Part shown: piece by piece, positions 26,113 through 35,068 of the stretch
Layout of the letters: every line of letters starts with the position of its first letter
How positions within the stretch are numbered: the stretch's first letter is position 1
Source: an uncultured Muribaculaceae bacterium
GTDB taxonomy: Bacteria; Bacteroidota; Bacteroidia; Bacteroidales; Muribaculaceae
NCBI GenBank assembly: GCA_910585285.1
Contig: CAJUDL010000006.1
Coordinates: 29,767 to 93,766 of the forward strand
Reading direction: 5' to 3'
DNA: 64,000 nucleotides
Translations under genes and position numbers: made by a program
Notes under the pieces: model-generated
Told to the model about the DNA's origin: nothing
Database searches by the model: none
The model's input: the letters and a program-made list of their open reading frames with translations, nothing else

Positions 26113-26119
26113 TCCTCCA

Positions 26120-26414
26120 TATCTTTTTGACAGGAGATTCATCTTTTTGATCGGATTATCTTTTTGACAGGAGGATTATCTTTTGACAGGAGAACAGGAG
26201 AAACAGGAGAAAGAGGAAAGTTCCGACAGAATTATTTTTAACAATAGAACATTAGAACAATAGAAACAATAGTTTATATCTTACGGATAGAAAGAAATCC
26301 AAGATAATGCTATTGTTTCTATTGTTCTAATGTTAAAATAACATCGAATAATTTTCTATTCTCTAAAAAACTCCTATTCTACTGTCTAATGAAGTATAAA
26401 AATGTTCTCCTGTC
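26120..26414. repeat. Nested low-complexity hairpin region, family C
   Basis: Near-tandem copies of ATCTTTTTGACAGGAG fill 26120-26215. An inner pair of 25-bp arms is perfect: left arm at 26248-26272 (AACATTAGAACAATAGAA, then ACAATAG), right arm at 26310-26334. An outer pair, GACAGGAGAACA (26185-26196) and TGTTCTCCTGTC (26403-26414), encloses it. No gene was seen in this gap. The region between 26415 and 26570 is AT-rich and holds a promoter. Confidence 0.75.
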
Positions 26415-26433
26415 TAAAAAATTTGTAGTTTCT

Positions 26434-26464
26434 TTTGATTTAATGAAATAAAACATTAAATTTG
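26434..26464 (+). promoter_or_regulatory. Probable promoter for the gpsA-like gene
   Basis: TTTG at 26434-26437 and TAAATTTG at 26457-26464 are 19 bp apart and fit the Bacteroidetes consensus. This would give a ~300-nt leader containing the second copy of the family D element. Confidence 0.55.
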
Positions 26465-26570
26465 CAAATCCATAAATACTAACGGCAACGATAAATAGTG
26501 TATCCTTCTTCAAATTTCCAAGTATAAATACATTATTTCACATCCGTTTGAATTTGCTGGAACTAACTAA

Positions 26571-26740
26571 TTCAACTTTCACAAGCGAAAAGTTGAAGCT
26601 TATAAGTTTATTTGCGCTTGCGCAGTTTATAAGTTTATTTGTTTGATGCGAATAAATGAAAACTAAGTCATGTTCGCATCTGATAAACTTTTAAACTTAT
26701 AAACTCTTAAACTTTAAGTTGAAGCTTGCGAAACTTAAAT
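26571..26740. repeat. Dispersed ~170-bp intergenic element, family D, copy 2
   Basis: The partner of 4440-4610, in the same orientation relative to the downstream gene. It has the same GATGCGAA/TTCGCATC inverted pair and TAAACTTATAAACTCTTAAA-type right end. It ends 36 bp before the gpsA-like start. No open frame is present. Confidence 0.8.
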
Positions 26741-26776
26741 AATACTATATTCTAATAAACTTAATTTCATAACGAA

Positions 26777-27841
26777 ATGAAAAAGATCACAATCATCGGC
26801 GCCGGCATGATGGGTTCTGCCCTCGCCTTCCCCGCAGCCGAGAATGGTAATGAAGTGCATATCGTAGGCACATGTCTTGATGACGAAATCATCGACGGTT
26901 ATATCAAAACAGGCAAACACGAGAAATTCTGCCGTCCTTTCCCCGAAAATGTTAAATTCCACTATTTCAAAGATTGGGAAGAGGTTGTGAAGGGTTCCGA
27001 TTTCGTAATCGGCGGTGTCAGCTCTTTTGGTGTTGAATGGTTCCTCAATGAAATCCTGACAAAACTCGATCCCAAGATGCCCGTGCTTTCAGTTACCAAA
27101 GGTCTTCACGCCACTGAGGACGGCTCACTCCTCTCCTATCCCGGCTACTGGATCAGCGAGCTCGCAAAACGCGGCATACATCGTGACGTATGCGCCATCG
27201 GTGGTCCATGCACCAGCTATGAACTCGTGTTCAAAGATCCTACAGAGGTTGGTTTCTGCGGTAAAGACAACAAGGCTCTCCGAATGATGAAGGAAGCCAT
27301 GCAGCGTCCTTACTACCACATCTCACTCACCAACGATGTTATCGGTCTTGAAAGCGCTGTAGCTCTCAAGAACGCCTACGCTATGGCTGTAACCCTCGCC
27401 GTAGGTCTCAACACACGCTGGCACGGAGAAAACGAGCCCCAGCATTACAACTCACAAGCCGGCACATTCTCTCAGGCGGTGAAGGAGACTCACGCCCTCA
27501 TGCAGCTTCAGGGGGGCACATTCGACAGCGAATGTATCGGTCTTGGCGACCTTTACGTGACCATCTTCAGCGGACGCACACGTCGTTGCGGCGTGCTTAT
27601 GGGACAAGGTCTTGATTACGATCAGGTAACTGAAGCTCTCGCCGGAATCACGCTTGAAAGCCTCGTCATCACACGCATCATGGGTCAGGCTATCCGCCGC
27701 AAGGCAGAACTCGGTCTCGTTGACCTCAAAGAATTCCCCTTGCTCATGCATATCGTCGACATCCTTGACAAAGGTAAAGCTGACGCAGACATGCCTTGGG
27801 AGTCTTTCACTTACGAAGACCTCAAGCCCTACAACGATTAA
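26777..27841 (+). CDS. gpsA: NAD(P)-dependent glycerol-3-phosphate dehydrogenase (GpsA family)
   Basis: A 354-aa soluble dehydrogenase. The N-terminal GAGMMGSALAFPAAENG is the dinucleotide-binding site. SVTKGLHA and LKNAYAMAVTLAVGL, with the catalytic lysine region, and the later GLGDLYVTIFSGRTRRCG are GpsA-family signatures. It is expected to reduce dihydroxyacetone phosphate to glycerol-3-phosphate for phospholipid synthesis. The sequence is somewhat divergent and a paralogue with another substrate is possible. A gene for glycerophosphodiester hydrolysis follows 25 bp later, tying the pair to glycerol-phosphate metabolism. Confidence 0.85.
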   Translation: MKKITIIGAGMMGSALAFPAAENGNEVHIVGTCLDDEIIDGYIKTGKHEKFCRPFPENVKFHYFKDWEEVVKGSDFVIGGVSSFGVEWFLNEILTKLDPKMPVLSVTKGLHATEDGSLLSYPGYWISELAKRGIHRDVCAIGGPCTSYELVFKDPTEVGFCGKDNKALRMMKEAMQRPYYHISLTNDVIGLESAVALKNAYAMAVTLAVGLNTRWHGENEPQHYNSQAGTFSQAVKETHALMQLQGGTFDSECIGLGDLYVTIFSGRTRRCGVLMGQGLDYDQVTEALAGITLESLVITRIMGQAIRRKAELGLVDLKEFPLLMHIVDILDKGKADADMPWESFTYEDLKPYND

Positions 27842-27866
27842 GAAGCTGTTTAAAACATACCACACC

Positions 27867-28847
27867 ATGAGAAAAAGCATATTGACGATATGCCTCTCAT
27901 TGACTTTGACTATGGGTGCATCGGCTCAGATTCCCGATGCGCACATAGTCAAAATCAATTCTATAGAGGACCTGCAAAATTATTTCAAATATTCTCCCGA
28001 CCGCGACATCATCATCAGCGGTCATCGCGGAGGAATGATGTCGGGGTATCCCGAAAACTGCATCGAATCGTGTGAGAAAACCCTCTCACTGATGCCTACT
28101 TTCTTTGAAATCGATTTCAGTTTCACCGCCGACAGCATTCCGGTGCTCATGCACGACCTCACCATCGACCGCACAACCACAGGCAAAGGGAAAGTTTCAG
28201 ACTATACCTATGCGCAACTTCAGGAATTCAACCTCGTGGATCGCGACAAGAAAGTGACACCCTATAAGATTCCCACGCTCAAGCAGATGCTGGAGTGGGG
28301 GAAAGACAAGGTTGTCTTCAACTTCGACAATAAATACATCAACACCAAGGGTGTGCCCGACAGCGTGAAACGCGCCGCACTTGAATACTATGCGCGTCAG
28401 CTGAGTCCCGGCGGCGACTGGGCAGACTACCACAACATCATGCTCAGTGTCCGCTCACTTGACGAGGCTCTTTTCTACTGGAACAAAGGATTGCGCAACG
28501 TAATGTTCTGCGTAGAGATCAGCAAACCTGAGCATTATGAAGCCTATGATGCCTCGCCGATACCTTGGAAATATATCATGGCATACATCCGCACGGCAGT
28601 GAACCCCGACATGCAGAAGATCTACGACAAACTGCACAGCAAAGGGGTAATGACCATGACCTCAATCACCGCAAGTTCCGACAAAATAAAAAACAACGGC
28701 GACCGTCGCGTGGCATACCATCGCGATCTTCTTTCGGAGCCCGACATCATCGAGACCGATTATCCCTCGGAATTCATCGGTCTCCCCTGGACCCGCAAAG
28801 CCATCCACGCCCAGCAAGATGCTGCAACCGCCAAACGTCGCAAATAA
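27867..28847 (+). CDS. Secreted glycerophosphodiester phosphodiesterase
   Basis: 326 aa from the ATG at 27867, chosen because a signal peptide (ILTICLSLTLTMGASA) follows at once. Longer in-frame extensions overlap the gpsA-like gene and are rejected. GHRGGMMSGYPENC and EIDFSFTADSIPVLMHD are the GDPD-family catalytic segments, with the general acid-base His and the metal-binding Glu/Asp. It should hydrolyse glycerophosphodiesters such as deacylated phospholipids in the periplasm to glycerol-3-phosphate and alcohol. It probably shares a transcript with the gpsA-like gene. Confidence 0.9.
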   Translation: MRKSILTICLSLTLTMGASAQIPDAHIVKINSIEDLQNYFKYSPDRDIIISGHRGGMMSGYPENCIESCEKTLSLMPTFFEIDFSFTADSIPVLMHDLTIDRTTTGKGKVSDYTYAQLQEFNLVDRDKKVTPYKIPTLKQMLEWGKDKVVFNFDNKYINTKGVPDSVKRAALEYYARQLSPGGDWADYHNIMLSVRSLDEALFYWNKGLRNVMFCVEISKPEHYEAYDASPIPWKYIMAYIRTAVNPDMQKIYDKLHSKGVMTMTSITASSDKIKNNGDRRVAYHRDLLSEPDIIETDYPSEFIGLPWTRKAIHAQQDAATAKRRK

Positions 28848-28894
28848 TTAGAACGATTGCACTTTAAAGGTGTAGAAAAGTTTAGGGGAATAAA

Positions 28895-28926
28895 TTGGCA
28901 AATTTGGAAAATTAGTTGTAACTTTG
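28895..28926 (+). promoter_or_regulatory. pur operon promoter
   Basis: TTG at 28895-28897 and TAACTTTG at 28919-28926 are 21 bp apart and match the Bacteroidetes consensus. Transcription would begin near 28932 and enter the structured leader before purE. Confidence 0.75.
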
Positions 28927-28932
28927 CAATCT

Positions 28933-29103
28933 AATTTTTCAATTGGCAATGACACAACAAACCCATTCCATACAACGGGAGTTGCGCCGAAAGCGCAAAC
29001 CGGTTCGTGCGGTTAAGAATGGGGAAACGTGTGGATACGCGTGTGTAGTTGTGAGCATATAAGAATAGTGGCGTCAGGCAGTGTGCCTGACGCCCACTTT
29101 TTT
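28933..29103 (+). promoter_or_regulatory. Structured purE leader with possible leader peptide
   Basis: A perfect outer stem (CCCATTC 28962-28968 with GAATGGG 29017-29023) encloses two hairpins: TTGCGC/GCGCAA with a 5-nt loop, and ACCG/CGGT with a 7-nt loop. This makes a three-way junction. An intrinsic terminator follows at 29068-29103. A 37-codon frame (28949-29062), rich in Lys/Arg (MTQQTHSI, then [15 protein letters not shown]), ends six bases before the terminator stem, so ribosome-dependent attenuation is an alternative to a ligand-binding RNA. I could not match it to a known riboswitch class. Confidence 0.6.
29068..29103 (+). terminator. Intrinsic terminator (attenuator) upstream of purE
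   Basis: GGCGTCAGGCA (29070-29080), loop GTG, TGCCTGACGCC (29084-29094), then CACTTTTTT. It lies inside the leader, about 70 nt before the purE start and in the sense orientation, so it can stop transcription before the operon. Confidence 0.85.
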
Positions 29104-29172
29104 ATTGAAAATCAAGAACACATCGACAAGAATAAATCGACTAACCAACATATACAGGTAAGAAAAGAAATT

Positions 29173-29640
29173 ATGAAAGTAGGAGTGGTGATGGGTTCCA
29201 CAAGCGACTGGAACGTAATGTCGGGAGCCACGACAATTTTTGATTCCTTTGGAATCGAGTATGAGAAAAAGGTGCTTAGCGCACACCGCACGCCTGCCCA
29301 GCTCGAGGAATGGGCTTCCGGGGCACGCGAGCGAGGTCTTTGCGCCATTATCGCCGGTGCGGGAGGGGCAGCACACCTCGCCGGTGTGGTTGCAGCCTTC
29401 ACGACGCTGCCAGTGATCGGCGTGCCGGTGAAATCACGCAGCCTCGAAGGTCTTGATTCCCTTCTTTCCATGGTTCAGATGCCTCCGGGCATCCCGGTAG
29501 CCACTGTCGGTATCGACGGAGCCAAAAACGCAGCCCTTCTCGCAATAGAGATAATGGCTGTGACAGATCCTGAAATGAAAAAACGTCTTGACGATTTCCG
29601 CGAAGAGCAGGCGCGCAAGGTGCTTGAATCAAATATATGA
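29173..29640 (+). CDS. purE: N5-carboxyaminoimidazole ribonucleotide mutase
   Basis: A 155-aa class I Pur[16 protein letters not shown] and [11 protein letters not shown] are the substrate-binding segments. It converts N5-CAIR to CAIR in purine synthesis and normally works after PurK, which is not in this window. The ATG at 29173 is preferred over longer frames because it gives the family start [12 protein letters not shown] and lies after the leader terminator. First gene of the purine block. Confidence 0.95.
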   Translation: MKVGVVMGSTSDWNVMSGATTIFDSFGIEYEKKVLSAHRTPAQLEEWASGARERGLCAIIAGAGGAAHLAGVVAAFTTLPVIGVPVKSRSLEGLDSLLSMVQMPPGIPVATVGIDGAKNAALLAIEIMAVTDPEMKKRLDDFREEQARKVLESNI

Positions 29641-29653
29641 TAAGGAGAGGCTT

Positions 29654-29745
29654 TAGGTTTTAGGCGTTAGGCTTTAGAAGGCTGCGCCAAAAATCTAAAA
29701 GTGAAAATAAAGATCTAAAACCTAAAGCCTAACGCCTAAAACCTA
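29654..29745. repeat. Low-complexity hairpin spacer, family B, between purE and purL
   Basis: Units such as TTTAGG and CGTTAGG form a left arm (29654-29677) that is exactly complementary over 24 bp to the right arm at 29722-29745. The loop is 44 nt. The element fills the gap from just after purE to ten bases before the purL ATG. A second copy of this family lies at 36609-36690. Confidence 0.9.
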
Positions 29746-29754
29746 TAAATAAAC

Positions 29755-32700
29755 ATGACAACTTCAAAATCAAGAATATTTGTTGAGAAACGTCCGGAAT
29801 TCCGCACGGAGGCTGAAAGCCTTCGCCGTGAACTCAATTCCAATCTCGGTCTCAATATCAAGAATCTCAGACTTCTTTGTGTATATGACCTTTTCGGTTT
29901 CTCACCCGAGCTTATAGAACGCAGTTCCTATCGCGTATTCGGTGAACCTGCCACCGACAATGTGTCGGATTCCGTAGAAATCGGCGGAATGCCTCACCTC
30001 GCAGTGGAGTGCCTCCCGGGTCAGTTCGACCAACGCGCCCATTCAGCCGAGGAGTGTGTGCGTCTTATCGAGCCTTCCGCCGACATTGAGATCAGCAGCA
30101 GCCGTCTGATGATTTTCGATGAATCAGTAGGGGAGGAGGAGATGAAACGCATCGCCAAATACTGCATCAATGCCGTTGAGGCACGTCGCAAGGATCTCAA
30201 CCGTCTCGAAAAACCCGAACGCGCTGCAGCAAAACCGGTACCCGTGCTCTCAGGTTTCCGTGAAATCACAGCCGCCGAAGCTCCCGCATACTGCAAAGAG
30301 AAAGGATTGGCAATGAACGGTGACGACCTCATGGAGGTTGTGGCATATTTCACCGCAGAGGGTCGTGATCCCAACGAGACAGAACTTCGCATACTCGACA
30401 CATACTGGAGCGACCATTGCCGCCACACCACTTTCACCACAGAACTCACTGACATAGAAATCGAAGAGTCAGCAATCTCCGCCACTCTCCGCGATGCCCT
30501 TGACGAATGGAAGAAAATACGCCACGAACTCGGACGCGATGAGAAGAGCCTGTGCCTTATGGATCTCGCCACCATCGGAGCGCGTTATCTCCGCAAGGAG
30601 GGTCTGCTCGAAGACCTTGAGCAAAGCGAAGAAAACAACGCCTGCTCAATTTACGTGGATATCGATGTTGACGGCAAGGAGGAGCGCTGGCTGCTTCAGT
30701 TCAAGAACGAGACTCATAATCACCCGACAGAGATTGAGCCTTTCGGAGGCGCTTCAACATGTCTTGGAGGTGCCATCCGCGACCCGTTGAGCGGTAGAAG
30801 CTACGTATATCAGGCAATGCGCGTAACCGGAGCGGGCGACATCTACAAACCTGTTTCGGAAACGATGGAAGGGAAGCTTCCCCAGCGTGTAATTTCTCTC
30901 AAAGCTGCCGCAGGATATTCATCTTACGGCAACCAGATCGGTCTTGCCACAACACATGTGCGTGAGATATATCACCCGGGATACGTTGCCAAACGTCTTG
31001 AGGTGGGAGCCGTGGCAGGAGCCGTGAAAGCTTCCGATGTGCGCCGCGAGCGTCCTCAGCCCGGAGATGTGATACTGATGTTTGGCGGACGCACGGGTCG
31101 TGACGGCATCGGCGGAGCAACCGGAAGTTCGAAAGAGCACAACGAGTCATCGCTCGAAGAATGCGGCAGCGAGGTGCAGAAAGGAAACGCACCGGAGGAG
31201 CGTAAGATATCACGCCTTTTCCGTCGCCCGGAGGTGACCCGACTTATCAAGAAATCCAACGACTTCGGCGCCGGAGGTGTCAGTGTTGCCATCGGTGAGC
31301 TCACCGACGGTCTTGACATATATCTGGACCGCGTCACTACAAAATATTCCGGTCTCAACCCCACAGAACTCGCCATCAGCGAATCGCAGGAGAGAATGTC
31401 GGTGGTTGTGGAACCTAAAGACCGCGAAGAATTCGAACGTTACTGCCATGAGGAGAACATCGAAGTCCGCCACGTGGCAGACGTCACCGATTCCGGCAGA
31501 ATGCGGATGTATTACAACGGAGAACTCGTGGCAGACCTCAAGCGAGAGTTTATCGACTCTGCCGGCGCGCGCCATTACGCAAAAGCACGCGTTGGAGGCA
31601 TTGAGAACAGAGATCCTTTCGCACGCGAGATTGCAGGCAACAACCTTAAAGAGAAATTCCTCCACAACCTGCAGGATGAGAATGTAACGTCTCAGAAAGG
31701 TCTGATCGAAATGTTCGACTCCTCAATCGGTGCTTCCACTGTGTTGATGCCTTTCGGTGGAGCAACACAGGGCACAGAGACACAGGCAAGTGTGCAGAAA
31801 CTTCCCGTAGGTAGCCATCACACCAACACCGCCTCCATAATGACATTCGGATTCAATCCATATATCAGCAGCTGGAGTCCTTTCCACGGAGCTGCATATG
31901 CCGTTGTTGAAGCATTGACAAAGGCTACGGCTGCAGGCGCGGACTTCTGTCGTCTCAGATTCTCGTTCCAGGAATATTTCGAGCGCATGCATTCCACCGA
32001 ATCATGGGGAAAACCATTGGCAGCCCTTCTCGGTGCTCTTGAAATGCAATTGGCATTCGGTCTTCCTGCAATAGGAGGCAAAGACTCCATGAGTGGCACA
32101 TTCAACGATATCAACGTTCCCCCGACACTCATTGCCTTTGCAGCCGGCACAGTTGATGCCCGCAAGGTGATCAGCCCGGAATTCAAGGCTGGCGGCAATT
32201 ATGTATATATCGTGCGCCACACTCCGGAGGCTGATCTGACTCCCGACACAGCGCAACTTATCCTCAACTTCGAGAACGTGTGCAAAGCCATAGAAGCCGG
32301 AGAGATACTCTCGGCGTGGTCGGTAAGCTTCGGAGGTGTTGCCGAAGGTTTGGCAAAGATGAGCTTTGGAAACGGAATAGGAGCTGATGTTAAGGTTTCC
32401 GACAAGGATCTTTTCGATTTCGGACATGGTTCGATGATTGTAGAGAGCAATGTGGAACTCACTTTCCCGAATGTGGAACTGATCGGCAAGACAATCGAAG
32501 GGAAACTGATCGTCAATGGCGAAGAGATTGCAATAGGGGAGGCGTTCGAAGCCAACCGAGACAGATTCAACAAAGTTTATCCCGATCGCAGCGGTATCGA
32601 GGGGAAAGTGGAAAATGCCAAATCAGGCACCAATCAGAGTCGCTGGGAAGGCGAGAAAACCGAACATCCGGTGGTGTTCCTTCCTCTTTTCCCTGGCACA

Positions 32701-33459
32701 AACTGTGACTACGACATGACCAAGGCTTTCGAACGCGAAGGTGCTGAAGTCAGAAGCAGCGTATTCATCAATCTCACAGCCGAAGATATCGAACGCTCTG
32801 TGGAAGAGATGGCACGCAATATCGATGAATGTCATATCCTCGCCATCAGCGGCGGTTTCTCCGCAGGCGATGAGCCGGACGGCAGCGGTAAGTTTATCGC
32901 CAATGTGCTCCTCAACGACACTGTTAAGGCAGCTATCAAGCGTCTGCAGGCACGCGGAGGTCTCATCTTAGGCATCTGCAACGGTTTCCAGGCTCTTGTG
33001 AAATCCGGATTGCTTCCTTATGGCAAGATCGGTGAGCTGACGGCAGAAAGCCCGACACTCTTCCACAACGACATCAACCGCCATATCTCGCAGATCGTCA
33101 GCACCCGCGTAGGCTCCGTGGCATCTCCCTGGCTCGAAGGCTTCGAAATTGGTGAGCTCCACAGCATCGCGGCATCTCACGGTGAGGGTAAATTCATGGC
33201 ATCCGCAGAACTCGCGGCAGAACTCCGTGCCAACGGACAGATCGCATTCCAATATGCCGATGCAGAAGGAAACGCCACCATGACTTCTCCCTACAATCCA
33301 AACGGCTCGACAGAAGCTATAGAAGGTATCATCTCACCCGACGGACGTATCCTCGGCAAGATGGGACACTCCGAACGTTTCGCCGACGGACTGATGAAGA
33401 ACATCCACGGCAACAAGATGCAGAACCTATTCAAAAACGCAATAAACTACTTTAAATAA
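29755..33459 (+). CDS. purL: Phosphoribosylformylglycinamidine synthase, large single-chain type
   Basis: A 1234-aa single-chain enzyme converting FGAR to FGAM. The N-terminal adaptor region, two ATP-binding synthetase halves ([30 protein letters not shown]) and a C-terminal glutaminase are all visible. The glutaminase nucleophile is Cys about residue 1075 in GICNGFQAL, preceded by FPGTNCDYD. The length matches the large form of proteobacteria and Bacteroidetes rather than the PurL/Q/S complex. It is followed one base later by purM. Confidence 0.97.
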   Translation: MTTSKSRIFVEKRPEFRTEAESLRRELNSNLGLNIKNLRLLCVYDLFGFSPELIERSSYRVFGEPATDNVSDSVEIGGMPHLAVECLPGQFDQRAHSAEECVRLIEPSADIEISSSRLMIFDESVGEEEMKRIAKYCINAVEARRKDLNRLEKPERAAAKPVPVLSGFREITAAEAPAYCKEKGLAMNGDDLMEVVAYFTAEGRDPNETELRILDTYWSDHCRHTTFTTELTDIEIEESAISATLRDALDEWKKIRHELGRDEKSLCLMDLATIGARYLRKEGLLEDLEQSEENNACSIYVDIDVDGKEERWLLQFKNETHNHPTEIEPFGGASTCLGGAIRDPLSGRSYVYQAMRVTGAGDIYKPVSETMEGKLPQRVISLKAAAGYSSYGNQIGLATTHVREIYHPGYVAKRLEVGAVAGAVKASDVRRERPQPGDVILMFGGRTGRDGIGGATGSSKEHNESSLEECGSEVQKGNAPEERKISRLFRRPEVTRLIKKSNDFGAGGVSVAIGELTDGLDIYLDRVTTKYSGLNPTELAISESQERMSVVVEPKDREEFERYCHEENIEVRHVADVTDSGRMRMYYNGELVADLKREFIDSAGARHYAKARVGGIENRDPFAREIAGNNLKEKFLHNLQDENVTSQKGLIEMFDSSIGASTVLMPFGGATQGTETQASVQKLPVGSHHTNTASIMTFGFNPYISSWSPFHGAAYAVVEALTKATAAGADFCRLRFSFQEYFERMHSTESWGKPLAALLGALEMQLAFGLPAIGGKDSMSGTFNDINVPPTLIAFAAGTVDARKVISPEFKAGGNYVYIVRHTPEADLTPDTAQLILNFENVCKAIEAGEILSAWSVSFGGVAEGLAKMSFGNGIGADVKVSDKDLFDFGHGSMIVESNVELTFPNVELIGKTIEGKLIVNGEEIAIGEAFEANRDRFNKVYPDRSGIEGKVENAKSGTNQSRWEGEKTEHPVVFLPLFPGTNCDYDMTKAFEREGAEVRSSVFINLTAEDIERSVEEMARNIDECHILAISGGFSAGDEPDGSGKFIANVLLNDTVKAAIKRLQARGGLILGICNGFQALVKSGLLPYGKIGELTAESPTLFHNDINRHISQIVSTRVGSVASPWLEGFEIGELHSIAASHGEGKFMASAELAAELRANGQIAFQYADAEGNATMTSPYNPNGSTEAIEGIISPDGRILGKMGHSERFADGLMKNIHGNKMQNLFKNAINYFK

Positions 33460-33460
33460 T

Positions 33461-34486
33461 ATGGCTAAAAGTTATGAAGCATCCGGTGTGAATCTTGAAG
33501 CCGGCTACGAAGTCGTGAGCCGCATCAAGAAACACGTGAAAAGCACTGAGCGTCCCGGCTCAATGGGAAACATTGGCGCTTTTGGCGGCATGTTTGATCT
33601 TGGATCGCTCGGATATGAGCATCCTATCCTTGTGAGCGGCACCGATGGTGTCGGCACCAAACTCAAAATCGCTTTCTCCCTTGAGAAACACGACACTATC
33701 GGCATCGATGCCGTAGCAATGTGTGTCAACGATGTGCTCGCACAGGGAGCCAAGCCCCTTATTTTCCTCGATTATGTTGCCGTGGGTAAGAACCATCCGG
33801 AGGTAGTTGAAGCCATAGTCAGCGGCGTGGCAGAAGGTTGCCGTCAGGCAGGTTGCGCACTGGTAGGAGGTGAGACTGCTGAAATGCCGGGCATGTACAC
33901 CCCCGGTGAATACGACATAGCTGGTTTCACGGTAGGCGCCGTAGAGAAAAGCAAGCTTATCGACTGCTCTAAAGTCAAACCCGGTGATCTTCTTGTGGGC
34001 ATCGCTTCTTCAGGTGTCCACTCCAACGGTTTCAGCCTCGTGCGTAAGATCGTTTCAGACCGTGATCTCGAATTCGACCAGAAATATGAGGGCACTGGCA
34101 ATCAGACATTAGGCGAGATGCTTCTTACTCCCACAAAAATTTACGTGAAACAGGTGCATAAGGTGCTCGACGAAATCGACGTGCACGGCATTGCGCATAT
34201 CACCGGCGGCGGATTCGATGAAAACATTCCCCGTATCCTCCAGAAAGGTCAGGGAGTGGAGATTGAAGAAGGCAGCTGGGAGATTCTTCCCGTGTTCCGT
34301 CTTCTTGAGAAATACGGCAAAGTGCCTCACCGCGAGATGTTCAACATTTTCAACATGGGCATCGGCATGGTTCTTGCCGTCAATCCGGAAGATGCACCGC
34401 GTGTTATCGAAATCCTCACAGAAGCCGGTGAGAAAGCATCAGTAATCGGCAAAGTGGTGGAAGGAGAAGGAGTAACCTTAATGTAA
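33461..34486 (+). CDS. purM: Phosphoribosylformylglycinamidine cyclo-ligase
   Basis: A 341-aa AIR synthetase closing the imidazole ring. [13 protein letters not shown] and [20 protein letters not shown] are the ATP- and substrate-binding signatures, and [12 protein letters not shown] lies near the C-terminus. Its stop overlaps the purN start (TAATG), indicating coupled translation. Placed directly after purL, as the pathway order suggests. Confidence 0.97.
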   Translation: MAKSYEASGVNLEAGYEVVSRIKKHVKSTERPGSMGNIGAFGGMFDLGSLGYEHPILVSGTDGVGTKLKIAFSLEKHDTIGIDAVAMCVNDVLAQGAKPLIFLDYVAVGKNHPEVVEAIVSGVAEGCRQAGCALVGGETAEMPGMYTPGEYDIAGFTVGAVEKSKLIDCSKVKPGDLLVGIASSGVHSNGFSLVRKIVSDRDLEFDQKYEGTGNQTLGEMLLTPTKIYVKQVHKVLDEIDVHGIAHITGGGFDENIPRILQKGQGVEIEEGSWEILPVFRLLEKYGKVPHREMFNIFNMGIGMVLAVNPEDAPRVIEILTEAGEKASVIGKVVEGEGVTLM

Positions 34487-35061
34487 TGAAAAGGATAGCG
34501 GTATTTGCCAGCGGCAACGGCAGCAATTTTGAGAAAATCACAGAGGCTGCTAAGGAGGGGAGGATCCCGGACTGCGAGGTTGTGCTCTGCGTGTGCGACC
34601 GCCCGGGCGCATACGTCACCCAGCGCGCAGCGCGCCATGGTGTGCCTGTGCTGGAATTTAGTCCACGGGATTTCGAAAGCAAGCGTGACTTCGAACGCCT
34701 GATTGCCGACCGCATGGATGAGCTTGCTGTAGATCTCGTATGCCTCGCGGGGTATATGCGAATCATCGGCGATGAACTGCTCAACCGCTATCACGGACGC
34801 ATCATAAACCTTCATCCCGCATTATTGCCGGCATTTCCGGGAGCACACAGCATCCGCGACGCTTTCGAATATGGCGTCAAAGTGTTCGGGATAACAATAC
34901 ATTATGTTGACGAGACCCTCGACGGAGGCAAAATAATTGCCCAGAAGGCTATCCCCTACGATGGCAAAGACATCGCTGAATTGGAGGATATGATTCATAC
35001 GGAGGAACATCGTCTGTATCCGGAAGTCATAGCCAGACTTCTTAAAAACGAATTGAACTAA
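34486..35061 (+). CDS. purN: Phosphoribosylglycinamide formyltransferase
   Basis: A 191-aa enzyme transferring a formyl group from formyl-tetrahydrofolate to GAR. FASGNGSNFEKI binds the nucleotide, and NLHPALLPAFPGAHSIRDAF with the later VDETLDGGKIIAQ contains the catalytic His-Asp residues. It is slightly shorter than some homologues but complete. It overlaps purM and lies 7 bp before purH. Confidence 0.96.
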   Translation: MKRIAVFASGNGSNFEKITEAAKEGRIPDCEVVLCVCDRPGAYVTQRAARHGVPVLEFSPRDFESKRDFERLIADRMDELAVDLVCLAGYMRIIGDELLNRYHGRIINLHPALLPAFPGAHSIRDAFEYGVKVFGITIHYVDETLDGGKIIAQKAIPYDGKDIAELEDMIHTEEHRLYPEVIARLLKNELN

Positions 35062-35068
35062 CAACGAT

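Noticed and set aside
28962..29023. Known purine (guanine) or ZTP riboswitch
   Set aside because: The junction is three-way, but the conserved core sequences of those classes are not seen.
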